Shown here in pieces: positions 10,827-21,276 of a DNA stretch of 64,000 bases. A program made the translations under genes and the position numbers. Below the pieces are notes generated by a model that ran no database searches, had not been told where the DNA came from, and saw only the letters and a list, made by a program, of their open reading frames with translations. This DNA is from Leptidea sinapis (taxonomy: Eukaryota; Arthropoda; Insecta; Lepidoptera; Pieridae), in assembly GCF_905404315.1 (NCBI RefSeq), contig NC_066278.1:326001-390000 (forward strand), in the 5' to 3' direction. The first letter of the stretch is position 1. Each line of letters starts with the position of its first letter.

Positions 10827-11145
10827 GTTTTATTATGGAATAGGAGCACAAACGAGCGTACGGGTCACCTGGTGTTAAGTGATCACCGCCGCCCACATTC
10901 TGTTGCAACACCAGAGGAATTACAAGAGCGTTGCCGTCCTTTAAAGAAGGTGTACGCGCTTTTTTTGTAGGTACCCATGTCGTATCGTCCTGGAAACACC
11001 GCACAAGGAAGCTCAATCCACAGCTTTGTAGTACGAGGAAGAAAGCTCCTTGAAAACCGCACTGTGGAGGACCGCCACACATCTAGATGGTGGGGATGAT
11101 ATCCTAACTTGTGGCGTGTCGTGCGAAGGTGGAATTCGGCGTCAG
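10827..11145 (-). mobile_element. 5'-truncated jockey-like LINE 3' end
   Basis: The minus strand encodes MWRSSTVRFSRSFLPRTTKL then WIELPCAVFPGRYDMGT, followed by AYTFFKGRQRSCNSSGVA and a stop. This is the conserved RFSRSFLPRT..LWNELP..VFP tail of jockey/CR1-like reverse transcriptases. The 3' UTR follows (GTGATCACTTAACACCAGGT, GACCCGTACGCTCGTTTGTG) and ends TCCATAATAAAA. The copy has a W-to-I relic substitution (WIELP for WNELP). Very similar copy at 18304-18618; a worn one at 51870-52090. Confidence 0.85.
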
Positions 11146-12717
11146 AAAATGAATTTTTTTTGATAAATTTTAATTTTCTATAATACTCATAGATTCAACA
11201 AAATAAAAAACCCTATCAATCGTGCATTAAGAGACTGCGAACGTTCAAAGAAGCAAAGCCAGTATGTCCGCAGCTTAATACTTTACGTCACGTCATTTCT
11301 AAGTCCGTCAGAGATTTGCATGAATATAAGTAAGTATTTAAATTAAAAGACAAGCGGAACAACAAAGCAATTGAGCGTTAAGTAGCAATATAACGAGTAG
11401 TTACTATGGATAAGTGCGTCTAATTCAATTTATTGACCATCAATTATTGGAGCGCGAGACACTGACTGTAGCCATACCGGTCTTAAGGCGAAGAGTAAGC
11501 AGAAAACACGCAAACATGGTGTTTTAAGACAAGTTTTGTGGTGAAAGTATAGCATTTGGAGCCATGAACACTACTTAATCCTGTTACACATATCCTTAAA
11601 TCTTATTTGTTAATAAATTGCTAATGCTTGATGTTGGTTATAGTTAACACTGCCGAGCCTTTTTGAACTACCACATTTCTTTGAAGTTAAACAAGTTTGT
11701 TGGCATGGCGTGACGCATTTTTTTGGTACTTCTCTCAGAAAAGTTATTCTTATAGCTTGTACTTTTTTTTTAGGTTCATTTATTCTGATTAGTAGTGAAT
11801 AACGAGGATTGTAAGCATATAAACTGTTTTCTACGCAAGAATTTTGAAAATATTCGCTTTGTTACATAGATTCGGCCGGCAGCAGTGAACTCATATCGTT
11901 CAAGGTCGCTGGCATTTAGTGTCGCCTTAAGCTGGCGACTATATAGTGTGAAGGGACTTTTATTACCTACGCTTTTAAAACAAGCTTGTGCTGTGTTATT
12001 AAGAGAAGTTTGTGGAAATTTACAAACTGGACCGGAATTTCCCATCCACTATTAATGGTCTACAAAGTTGTGAACTATTCAATCTGATTTCAGAATTTGC
12101 TCACTGCAATTTACAGCATTTAAATAAGTAATCAGTTTTACGTTACACGGTGGAAATTAATTTGTCCCACATTTAGAAATTGCTGTCATAAGATTACATA
12201 GAAGTCGAAAATTGTCGAAAGTTTTATACCAAGCGACATAGTCTCTTGAACACAAATGACCCGACAACATAAATTACCTCTCTCAATTTACTTTCAAGCT
12301 ATGAGTAAAAAATGCAATGAAAGTTATACTTGAAATAACATGGTTTTTCTAATATTTTGCTAGGGATCAAAGGGAAGGGAATAGAAAGTGTAAATAAACA
12401 AAGTAATTCGTCAGTGTTCTGGTAAATAAGGTCACTAGTTCGACATATTTGTCGTGTAAAAGAATATCTATCGCTCAAAGTTACGCTGACCCTTAAAATT
12501 ACCCAAGGGCCAAGCCCTTTCTACACAAGTATCCAACAAGTGACATCCGATTAATGTCTTGAGTCTACAACCAAACTTAGTCTGGGACGGGGTCATTGAC
12601 CCTTAACCCGTGTACTTGTGATGAGAATGATTACTACTTTTAGATTTTTGTCGTTTGGCAGAATAATTTATTTTAGTTGTTTTGTGGTTTGAATTTTAAA
12701 ACAATATATTTATTAAC
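11146..12717. other. Gene-poor stretch
   Basis: About 1.6 kb with no confident feature. A minus-strand 89-codon frame (11776-12045) has a plausible amino-acid mix but no splice signals or motifs. The flanking SINE and LINE families do not extend into it. Confidence 0.4.
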
Positions 12718-12860
12718 AATATGTTATGTTTTTAAAGTGATAACCCTCACTTATCGGATTAATATACATCCCGCATCGTTCATAAAATGTTGTTTTACGA
12801 ATTTTATTTGTGTATTAATCCTAGAAGTGAGGGTTATCGCTTTAAAAACATAACATATTG
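12718..12860. repeat. Palindrome made of two SINE-E 3' ends
   Basis: The left arm (12718-12765) contains ATGTTTTTAAAGTGATAACC and the right arm (12813-12860) its near-perfect reverse complement GGTTATCGCTTTAAAAACAT. The arms are about 48 bp and the spacer about 46 nt. The spacer carries CCGCATCGTTCATAAAAT, the sequence just after the tRNA-like head, so the right side is a plus-strand SINE-E 3' end joined to an inverted 3' terminus. Confidence 0.8.
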
Positions 12861-12865
12861 TTTCG

Positions 12866-13135
12866 ATTTACAAGAGCGACATCTCAAGTCAATTTCCTAA
12901 TATGCAAATATTGCGGTTGAGCAGGTTTTCAACTGTAAAGTAGATCCTGAAGATGAAGCCACAACCTGAGAGTTGAACAAAGCAAACATAATTTTATGAC
13001 GAGGCGGTACTCGAACGGTTAGCTCAGTTGGTTAGAGCACCGGCACGGAACGCCGGAGGTCGTGGGTTCGAATCCCGCATCGTTCATAAAATTTTGTTGC
13101 TCAAATTTTATTTGAGTATAGTTATTAGTAGTTAA
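12866..13135 (+). repeat. tRNA-related SINE-E copy
   Basis: It begins near TTACAAGAGCGACATCTCAA, passes TATGCAAATATTGCGGTTGA and CAACCTGAGAGTTGAACAAA, then the tRNA-like unit at 13013-13085, then TCATAAAATTTTGTTG. The same order appears on the minus strand at 36954-37246. Unusually, about 150 bp of family sequence precede the tRNA-like unit. It follows another SINE-E 3' end directly, forming a head-to-tail pair. Confidence 0.8.
13013..13085 (+). other. tRNA-like cloverleaf inside SINE-E (not a normal tRNA)
   Basis: The 73 nt fold completely: acceptor GAACGGT/ATCGTTC, D arm GCTC/GAGC, anticodon arm CCGGC/GCCGG with loop ACGGAAC, a 5-nt variable loop, and T arm GTGGG/CCCGC with loop TTCGAAT. 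Internal promoter-like boxes TAGCTCAGTTGG and GGTTCGAATCC are intact. Position 33 is C rather than the universal U, and the GGA triplet at 34-36 would be serine although the long variable arm is missing. The same loop recurs in other SINE copies, so this is a SINE head that may still recruit RNA polymerase III. Confidence 0.8.
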
Positions 13136-13321
13136 TGTTATTTCAACTGTGATTTTTCGTTTGCTACTATGATTCTATTGTAAATTAAAACTTAAGTCTT
13201 CGATTATAAAGTCATAAATTCAAAAAAATATACTTTGAACACGTGTATAACTCAAATTCTTGCAACTTTCAAGCCGACTGATTCACGTGAACTCTCAACT
13301 ACGTGTCATAATTATAAACTA

Positions 13322-13437
13322 ACTAGCTGACCTAGCAATCGTTGTATTGCCATATAAAGTAATTAAAAAAAATGTATATTTAAATTTTTGGTATTAAAAA
13401 TAGATGCAACCGATTCTCAGACCTACTTATGAGACTC
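13322..13437 (+). repeat. B1 repeat, internally deleted fragment
   Basis: Head ACTAGCTGACCTAGCAATCG plus GTATTGCC, then a jump to AAAAATAGATGCAACCGATT and CTCAGACCTAC. The distal third is missing. It abuts a minus-strand SINE-A fragment. Confidence 0.7.
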
Positions 13438-13445
13438 TCTCTCTC

Positions 13446-13588
13446 AAGTGACGAGCGCAATTGTAGTGCCGGTCAGAAGTTTTTGGGGTTTTTCTAGAAT
13501 CCTGAGCGGTACTACATCGTCATGGGCGGGGCGTATCAATTACCATCAGCTGAACGTCCTGCTCGTCTCGTCTTTTTTTTTCATAAAA
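13446..13588 (-). repeat. SINE-A fragment, T-run-proximal half
   Basis: Minus-oriented: TGACGAGCGCAATTGTAGTG through CAATTACCATCAGCTGAACG to TCGTCTTTTTTTTTCATAAA. Only the half next to the poly(A)-like end is present, as expected for 5' truncation if the element is a retroposon in this orientation. The 70-codon plus frame here is a by-product. Confidence 0.8.
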
Positions 13589-13679
13589 AAAGTACACGCA
13601 ATTAATGTACTTATGTTTGTTTTTCAGTTCATTATGCATGTTGAGTTAGTCTGTAAGTGAGGTATACAATTTATATAAT

Positions 13680-14015
13680 ACTAGCTGACCCAGCAAACGT
13701 TGTATTGCCGATATTAAAATCGCGATACAAAAGTAACTGTTGATCGTAGATAGGTGAAAATTTGAAGTTGTATGTATTTTTTAATGCTGACTGATAATCA
13801 AACAAATTTTAAAAAAATGTCAATAAAATAGCAAATAAAAATTTGGCGTGGACCACCCTTAACATTTAGGGGGATGAAAAATAGATGTTGTCCGATTCTC
13901 AGACCTACCATTGGGTTGCATATTGATGCACTCAAAATTTCATGAGAATCGGTCAAGCCGTTTCGAAGGAGTTTAACTACAAACACCGCGACATGAGAAT
14001 TTTATATATATGATA
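13680..14015 (+). repeat. B1 short interspersed repeat, full length
   Basis: Head CTAGCTGACCCAGCAAACGT, tail CGACATGAGAATTTTATATA. Closely similar to 3621-3960, including TGGCGTGGACCACCCTTAAC. It has a TGGGTTGCATATTGATGCAC variant where the 3621 copy has CCAATATGCAC. Confidence 0.9.
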
Positions 14016-14172
14016 TACTTAAGAGATTAAGAATAAATGTTATATACAACTTTGGCTTTCTATTTAATAAATAAATAAAGTATATAATCCAGAACCCCGT
14101 TTTTGAAATCTGTCCAGTTTAATTTGCGCCAAAGTTGTATTAATTATATATGCTAGTTCACACTATAATATA

Positions 14173-14657
14173 TCTTAATATATATAAATAACGTGACACG
14201 TTGTTTGTCCGCGATGGACTCCTAAACTATGAACGGATTTTAATGGAGATTATCGCGTTGCATATGGTTTATTTATATTAATATACTTGACATTCACAAG
14301 TCCGATTAAGCGCCTGTTAATGTGCGATTAGCATTTGTTTTTAGGTTATTTTTTCTTCTATTATTGCTTCATTATTATTATTTCGTAAAAAATGCTCCCT
14401 GTTGTTATAATTAAATTGTTTCACAGCAGAACTGTCAAACCATGCGTCAATAAATTCTCTCACAGAAAATATGTCCATACAAAACAAATATTGGAAATAA
14501 AAATAATTATGGGTCCCAAATCGAAATAAAAAGTATCCTATCTCTCAAGTTGGCCCTAACTGCACTTCATGAATTAATCCCCATTTAAATCAATTCATTA
14601 GTTTAGGAGTCCATCGCGGACAAACAACGTGTCACGTAATTGATATATATTAAGATT
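14173..14657. repeat. Two B4 pieces in inverted arrangement
   Basis: 14173-14268 is the terminal part of B4 on the minus strand (CGTGACACGTTGTTTGTCCG, GATGGACTCC). 14385-14657 is a head-truncated B4 on the plus strand ending GGACAAACAACGTGTCACGT. The roughly 90-bp terminal segments are inverted repeats of each other about 390 bp apart. Confidence 0.75.
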
Positions 14658-15384
14658 ATATTATGTTAATTATTTATATTTTTTTTTTTAATACAAAAGC
14701 CACACTAAAACTAATTAAAAGGAATTTTATCAATAGAACGCAATAAATACCGTTGGCAGTTTATAACCCCAAAAAAATTACTAAGCACGAATTGAAATTC
14801 CCGGAGCGTTTTTGGAGATTGAAGAGGCTTTTATGGAAATGGACGGCGTGCATTGGACGATAGACACCCAGACATCGTATAACTCTGCCGATTTAAATAT
14901 TTACGCCTCCCCCTATAATTTAGACGCACCTGATGTTCAATATATATTCGCCGTTTATTTAGTACGTGTACCTACACACATGTATTAAAAGCAAACGAAT
15001 TCAGTTCAATTTGCCTGTAAATTATAAACTAAACTATCTGGTGATCGGTGCACTTCGCATCAATTAAACATTCATATCAATATTTAAAATATTTCTTGTT
15101 AATGACGAAATTTGTAGAATTTCAGTCATAATAATAATTATTTCTTAGTTTATATTTACGTCTAGATAGACTATGACAGCTGTGAAAACGTCGAAAAAAA
15201 TAATAATTAGAACTAACCACTATTTAGAGCAATTCACGCACACTATCACAAAGTGTCATACAAATCGCGAGTGTAAGACGTAGCTTGTCACGCACACTAG
15301 ACTAATATTTCTAGCCTATAAATTATCTAAGAATTATTTCATTTTTCCTAGTCAACGCATGTTTTTCCTTACCCTTGTAGAACT
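14658..15384. other. Gene-poor stretch
   Basis: AT-rich with a somewhat GC-richer patch at 14800-14950 (GGACGGCGTGCATTGGACGA). No open frame over 60 codons and no recognised repeat. I see nothing callable. Confidence 0.4.
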
Positions 15385-15590
15385 TGTTAGAACTGTCAAA
15401 CTATGCGTCAAAAAATTATCTCATAGAATAACTTATTCATACACAAATAAAATAAGTAACGATCACGAATCGAAATAAAAACCAATTTATCTCCTAATTT
15501 GGATAAACTGCACTAAGAGAGAAACAAATGATTAAAAGCGGTTTAGTAGTTTAGGTGTTCAAAACGATTACGGTGGTGTACAATAAATAA
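15385..15590 (+). repeat. Diverged B4-like fragment
   Basis: It keeps the B4 order GAACTGTCAAACTATGCGTC, AATCGAAATAAAAACCAATT, GATAAACTGCACTAAGAGAG and TTTAGTAGTTTAGGTGTTCA but with many substitutions. Head and tail are missing. Confidence 0.5.
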
Positions 15591-15834
15591 ATGAAAAGTA
15601 CAATTTAAAATCCTACAAGTATTTAAATATTAAGAGAAAAAATTAGAAGGCATTTTCCATTCAAACGTTCTTGACTGTTTTTAATCCTAGATCAAAAATA
15701 TTTTCAAATAACAATAATACAATTATTTTGGTTACTATAACATATATCTCTTTCCTAATGTTACTACAGAGGGAATGGAGCTATGCTCAAAACGGCTTAG
15801 CAATATAAGGCTTACAAAACCAGTAGTAGTAGTT

Positions 15835-16122
15835 TACCAGTGGGCTAGATCATGCGAACCACAACGGCGCCTATTTCTGCCGTGAAGCAGTCATGTGTAA
15901 AAATTACTGTGTTTTGGACTGAAAGGCGCCGTAGCTAGTGAAATTACTGGGCAAATGAGACTTAACATCTTATGTCTCCATGTGACGAGCGCAATTGTAG
16001 TGCCACTCAGAATTTTTGCGTTTTTCATGAATCCTGAGCGGCATTGCATTGTTATGGGTAGGGCGTATAAATTACCATCAGCTGAACGTCCTGCTCGCCT
16101 CATCCCTTATTTTCATTAAAAA
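15835..16122 (-). repeat. SINE-A copy, minus orientation
   Basis: CCAGTGGGCTAGATCATGCG to CTTATTTTCATTAAAAAAAA. The CTCCTTTGCACAGGATGCCG segment next to the 5' end is deleted. It is followed immediately by AAAACCGACTACAAAGTTG, the start of another lepidopteran repeat type. Confidence 0.9.
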
Positions 16123-17177
16123 AAACCGACTACAAAGTTGAAAAATTAACAACTCACTATTTACTTCCTACCCATTCAGTTTCGTTATTCATTTCGTTTA
16201 GTTTATTTGCACTGATTAGAAGTTTTTTTAGAGTTCACGTACACATCCGAAAATTAGCAATACGCGATACAATTTTAATAACAGTAATAATAGGATATAG
16301 GGCAACATTATGGGAAAAACATACCGTAAAGTACTACGCTTAAAGTACCAATTACAGAGCTCAGTGTGATTTACTGAAGCCTCCCTCAAGCATACCTGTA
16401 ACAAAATTATAAAATACTGTAAAACTGCAAATACAAATTTTTTTTCCTATAATAGTTAGTTCAGTGTTATAGTTACAGTAGGTAGTAGTACTTAGTAACT
16501 AATTATTTTTTGTATCAGAAATCGATCTAATATCAGATCATGTACCCTCTGTATAAATTTAGATACGCATTGAAAAAGATTCCGTTATATTATAGTTATG
16601 TTGATTCATTGATATTTAATACTACGCCGATCTCTAACGGCCTTAGAAATAATACCTGAGAATAAACCAAGAATATGAAAAATGTTTACAAATATACAAT
16701 TTGCTTTTGATGGGTTTTCTCGGACATATCAAATTTTCCGCGTTTATGCAGACATTCAGAAAACTTCAGAATTACCATTTTTTTTTAATTTATTTACAAG
16801 CACTGGATGCAAGTTCATAGGCCAGAATTATCATTGTATTGATAGTGTTGTCAGCGATATAATCAACATTTTGCATATTTTTGGTTTATTTTCAGGTACA
16901 AATTTAAATCAAGTTTATTTGTATGGCTGTTACAATATACTGACGTAGAATATAGTAAGTCCATGGACTACGCTACATATTAACATTTTAACAAATCAAG
17001 TGTATCAGAATTACAATCCAATCCAATTAATCCAATTAAACTGAAAATATTCAACTCTACAGAGTTCCATTACATTCATTTGTCAGTGTGCTATTTTTCA
17101 ACAGCGAAACTGTGACTGCGTTCATAAATTATTCATAGGAAACACTGCGACAAAAACTACAATTGTTCTAGCTGATA
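16123..17177. other. AT-rich stretch with one weak frame
   Basis: An 88-codon plus frame at 16682-16948 (MFTNIQFAFDGFSRTYQIFR...) is the only long frame. It has no signal peptide, splice sites or motif, and I do not call it a gene. Confidence 0.35.
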
Positions 17178-17531
17178 TCTTAATATATATAAATCCAGTG
17201 TTCTGATGTTTGTTTCCAGTGAACTCCTCAACTAATGAACGGATTTTAATGGGGATTACTTAATGGAGTGCAGTTTAGTCCAACTTGAGAGGTATAATTA
17301 TTTTTATTTCCAATATTTGTTATGTGTGGACATATTTTCTGTGAGAGAACATGCATCAATAATGCAGGGTTTGACAGTTCTGCTGTGAAACAATTCCATT
17401 ATATTTAATTTTATTTATCCACATATACAGGGAGCATATTTTACGAAATAATTTTTGATGTTATGAAATTGTTAAAAAACAGCATTTTTTTTTATTATGT
17501 ACACGACAACGTCTATCGGGTCAGCTAGTTG
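17178..17531 (-). repeat. B4 repeat, second subfamily
   Basis: Minus-oriented B4. The terminal segment reads AAATCCAGTGTTCTGATGTT and TGTTTCCAGTGAACTCC instead of the GTGACACGTTGTTTGTCCGC form; the rest of the body is the shared B4 sequence. It ends with GGGTCAGCTAGTT. Confidence 0.85.
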
Positions 17532-18303
17532 TACATAATATACTTATAAGCAACAAAATATTTTAGCTTTAAATAATTAACATATAAACAAAGATAATTT
17601 ATTACAAAACAAACAAAATAAAGCGAATCATTTGAGGATTGATATTAATAGCATTCCAGGAAGAATGTTTAATTTATAAATTACGACGGGGCTCGAATCA
17701 TCGTTACTAAACGTTTTGGATTCAATTGGTGAATCTCTACAGTAGGTACATGAAGTTAAAAGAAACGTTATTTTTTGTAATGAGAGGGTTCATTGTCTCT
17801 AGAATCAAAACACAAGAAGGCCTCAATATATATAGAAGGATTCCAGATTGTCTGAAAATATTTAATTAATATTCTGGCATACCGTGAAATAACTTGATGT
17901 CACCTAAAATATGTGACACCCTCAAGATTGGGAGGATTGGTGTAAAGACTCTGATCCGACCGTAGGATCGACTTCGAACGATATTATTATTCAAGAATTA
18001 TCATACTACAGATTAGTCTTACGTCTTGAATGGTGGTATTTATATGGAGATAATAAAAATAACTGGCACATTTATGAAATGCATCATATTTATAATAATT
18101 AAACTTATTTATATCAATAATTTGATGTTGTTCAAAGATTGTGTTATATTTTATAATAAACTCCCAAATCGTATTAAAATATAGTCAATTAAAAAATTTA
18201 AATGTATCGTAAAAATTAATATGAAAGGCTTATTATAATGTAAAAGATTATTTGAATGATCAAGATAGTTTGGATTAATATTTCTAAATTTATTGTTAAT
18301 TGA
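17532..18303. other. Gene-poor stretch
   Basis: AT-rich sequence with no frame over 60 codons and no repeat family I recognise. Confidence 0.4.
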
Positions 18304-18618
18304 TTTTTTTTTATGGAATAAGAGGACAAAAGAGTCACCTGTTGTTAAGTGATCACCGCCGCCCACAATCTCTTGCAACACCAGAGGAATCACAGGAGCG
18401 TTGCCGGCCTTTAAGGAAGGTGTACGCGCTTTTTTTGAAGGTACCCATGTCGTATCGTCCCGGAAACACCGCACAAGGAAGCTCATTCCACAGCTTTGAA
18501 GTACGTGGAAGAAAGCTCCTTGAAAACCGCACTGTGGAGGACCGCCACACATCCAGATGGTGGGGATGATATCCTAACTTGTGGCGTGTCGTGCGAAGGT
18601 GGAATTCGGCGGCAGGAA
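18304..18618 (-). mobile_element. 5'-truncated jockey-like LINE 3' end, best copy
   Basis: The minus strand encodes MWRSSTVRFSRSFLPRTSKL then WNELPCAVFPGRYDMGTFKK, ending KGRQRSCDSSGVARDCGRR and a stop. It keeps the canonical WNELP. The 3' UTR has GTGATCACTTAACAACAGGT and ends at an A-run (TTCCATAAAAAAAA on the minus strand). A longer 133-codon frame in another phase is a shadow. Confidence 0.88.
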
Positions 18619-18642
18619 AATGATGATATTGTTAAATGAATA

Positions 18643-18715
18643 GTGGAAATCTTTGGGGGAGGCTTTTGTCCAGCAGTGGACCTCTTCCGGCTGATGATGA
18701 TGATGGTGATGAATA
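18643..18715 (+). pseudogene. RTE LINE C-terminus and (GAT)n tail
   Basis: Plus strand WKSLGEAFVQQWTSSG followed by TGA, then GATGATGATGATGGTGATGA. An RTE 3' terminus only. It lies 24 bp beyond the minus-strand jockey-like fragment, so two different LINE ends sit tail to 5' break here. Confidence 0.8.
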
Positions 18716-18719
18716 TTGT

Positions 18720-18805
18720 AATACTCATTTGAATGCTATTGTAATTTTTGTACTTAATCCTGACTTGCACTAAATGACTAATAAAGATTTTCGAATTGAA
18801 TTGAT
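18720..18805 (+). repeat. Probable LINE 3' UTR end
   Basis: ACTTGCACTAAATGACTAAT is followed by AAAGATTTTCGAATTGAATT, a polyadenylation-like AATAAAG and short TTGAA repeats typical of insect LINE tails. No coding part is attached. Confidence 0.4.
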
Positions 18806-19067
18806 ACTCGTAACTAACTGACTGTGAAATGTAATTAAAACAATATTTTTATTTTAAGAATAAAAGCAATATATGGAAACTCTTCAGGTCGTTATCTAAA
18901 TAAAAATAAATAAAACCCTAATAGTTCGACGGCAATATATTTTGCTTTTAAAACCCCTTTTTCTGTTCTACAAGCGTTTATAAAGGTATATATTTGAACA
19001 TAGAAACATTACAAGTAAAATAAAAGCTTGTAAAAGAAAAAAGAAGTAAGGAAGAAGGTTGTAAAGG

Positions 19068-19316
19068 AAGCCCCTTTGCACAGGATGCCCGCTAGATTAT
19101 GGGTACCACAACGGCGCCTTTTTCTATCGTGAAGCAGTAATGTGTAAGCTTTATTGTGTTTAGGTCTGTAGGGCGCCGTAGCTAATGATATTACTGGACA
19201 AATGAGACTTAACATCTTATGGCTCAAGGTGAATTGTAGCGTCACTCCGAATTTTTGGGTTTGCAAGAATCCTGAGCGGCACTGCATTGTAATGGGCAGG
19301 CCGTATCAATTACAAG
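19068..19316 (-). repeat. SINE-A copy, minus orientation, 3' end missing
   Basis: CTTTGCACAGGATGCCCGCT, TACCACAACGGCGCCTTTTT, GGCGCCGTAGCTAATGATAT, and on to GGCCGTATCAATTACAAG. The final CAGCTGAACGTCCTGC...TTTTCAT segment is absent. Confidence 0.88.
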
Positions 19317-20149
19317 TACGTATCGTATCAAGTTTATTTTTGGGAAGCAATTCCCAAATTTTTAATTGGATATATCAAATTCTATACAAAAAATCTATTG
19401 GGTTAAATTTTTCTTTAAGTCCTTCTTTTTGTAATGTATTTTTTGCGTCGGAATATTTTTATTGCGTTATGTTGTAATCAACTCTCTAAGAAACCAATTT
19501 TTTGCATATTGAGGTATGACCGCGCCTTAATGGATATATTAGCTTGGTGATATTTTTTATAAGTTTATTTATTGGCTATAACATTTGCATAATTTAAATA
19601 GATTATACAGAACTGAATTAATGTAATTAGAAATCCTAAACAGATATATTATATAAATATAAATATACTTTAATATCTTCAAACACGTTTCTAGATAATA
19701 TGTTTTCGGATCAGAAATAAGTATAGTGGTTCTTCTGGACATAGTAATCATTGTCTTTTAGCTAGCTATTATAAACATCTTTTTATTTTTCCTAAATTTA
19801 TTTTAATCCTTAAACTTAGTAAGCCTTTGGCGACTGTCGCTAATTGTAGCTCAAAAGATATAAAATTTAGTACCTAAATCATATTCTGGATTAGCGTCTC
19901 TTGAGTTTTTTTTATAAAGATAGATACTTGATTTTGGAGACTGTAGCCAGTCGTTTGTAGTTCAAAAGAGATAAAATTTAGTAAATCATATTCTGAATTT
20001 GCGTCTCTTTAGATTTATTTTTTATAAAGATACTTGATTTTACACTTAACATTAATTAACTAGTCTCACTTTTAACAATAATTGTTGGTATAACATTTAT
20101 TAAAAACGTATTCAGAATTTACAAAATGAAAACGACACCATTCTCTCTC
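19317..20149. other. AT-rich stretch
   Basis: It includes an imperfect direct duplication: TAGCTCAAAAGATATAAAAT around 19850 and TAGTTCAAAAGAGATAAAAT around 19960, each followed by TTAGTA...AAATCATATTCTG and GCGTCTCTT. The unit is about 125 bp. No gene seen. Confidence 0.5.
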
Positions 20150-20215
20150 TTTCAAACTGAGCCAACCGTTCGAGTGACGTGTCGTTGATAAAATTTTGTT
20201 TTCAAATTTTGTAGG
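20150..20215 (-). repeat. SINE-E fragment
   Basis: ACTGAGCCAACCGTTCGAGT then GACGTGTCGTTGATAAAAT matches the segment around the 5' end of the tRNA-like unit in the 36954-37246 copy, in the same orientation. The rest is lost. Confidence 0.5.
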
Positions 20216-20512
20216 TACGTCAAGTTTGACTTACTCAACTCTTCTATTCATATTTCCTCTTATGTGAAGTTAAGGGTTTCGTTCATCTTAACTTTTGTCC
20301 ATCTTTTGTGCATGTAGAAACCATCTCAACATTAAAATTTCAATTTGTTACTACATCTCCGTAAATGTCGGTCTTCGATACTCAAAATAATAGTTATGAT
20401 ATTTTTTTTAATATTGACACACTTTTACATAAATTATCTTGCCCCAAACTAGACATAGCTTATACTACTATGGGTACAAGACAATGATATATTTGATATA
20501 ATATACTTACTC

Positions 20513-20640
20513 AACGGATCAGCCTAGCTATCCAGCGCGGAAACGCTGCCAGTATTCTTGGTACGCTTCCTGGTAATGATAGTTTTGATTTTATGTAGCC
20601 ATAGTATTGTTATAAGATTTGTTTTGTTTGAATAAATATC
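20513..20640 (+). pseudogene. RPDG-type retroelement, C-terminus and 3' UTR
   Basis: The plus strand reads QRISLAIQRGNAASILGTLP then GNDSFDFM and a stop, followed by CCATAGTATTGTTATAAGAT and TTGTTTTGTTTGAATAAATA. The same peptide and 3' UTR occur at 32838-33427 and 55661-55987, so this is a 5'-truncated copy of the same family. It shows where coding ends and that the element terminates just after an AATAAA. Confidence 0.75.
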
Positions 20641-21276
20641 TTTGCCATATTTAAATACATATAAACATCAATGACTCGGAAACAAACATCCATATTCATC
20701 AAATAAATGTTTGCACTTACCGGGGTTCGAAAGCTATGTGGGTCGTCAAATAAATGAAGCCTAACCCATCTCTCCTACTAGGTTTAACTATATCCGAAAG
20801 TTTCAGAGCGTATAATAAACATTAATACAAAAATAAATAGATTCACTTTTACTAGTGTAGACAATGCTTTTAGGCCGTGGCTTCAATAAACATACAATAT
20901 GAAACAGAAGTGTTTTCGGTCTGCCGATCTAATCCATAAAGATCATGAAACCGAACAATATCCATTTGCAGATATGAACGTTGATTTAATAATCGGAATC
21001 ACTGCAGAATTCAAAACGCAATATAGGGGAGCTGGTATTGAATTTGCCGAATATACTCGGGTACCCTAGGGATATAAAACGCCAAACTCAATCTTTTTAG
21101 TTTGCCACTATTGTGCTATTAGAGCGACCACAGGCTCAAGATATACTAGCGTAGAGACGACTTGACAGCCTAATGATGCGTGACCAATTTTGATTTGTCA
21201 ATGTGTGCGTTACTTTACTGTGTAACAAAGAAGTTAAACATGTGTTGAACACTTGTGTTAAAAATTTTTAATAAAT

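Noticed and set aside
13013..13085. A functional tRNA gene
   Set aside because: Although it folds perfectly, C at position 33, the anticodon/arm conflict and recurrence inside a repeated element point to a SINE head.
12920..13135. CRISPR-like or operon structures
   Set aside because: Repeats are eukaryotic SINE parts with irregular spacing; nothing in the window suggests a prokaryotic system.
16682..16948. 88-codon plus-strand frame as a gene
   Set aside because: No motif, splice signals or signal peptide; the length is not surprising by chance.
18151..18552. 133-codon minus-strand frame
   Set aside because: It runs through the jockey-like 3' end in the wrong phase and on into AT-rich DNA; the conserved peptide is in the 65-codon frame.
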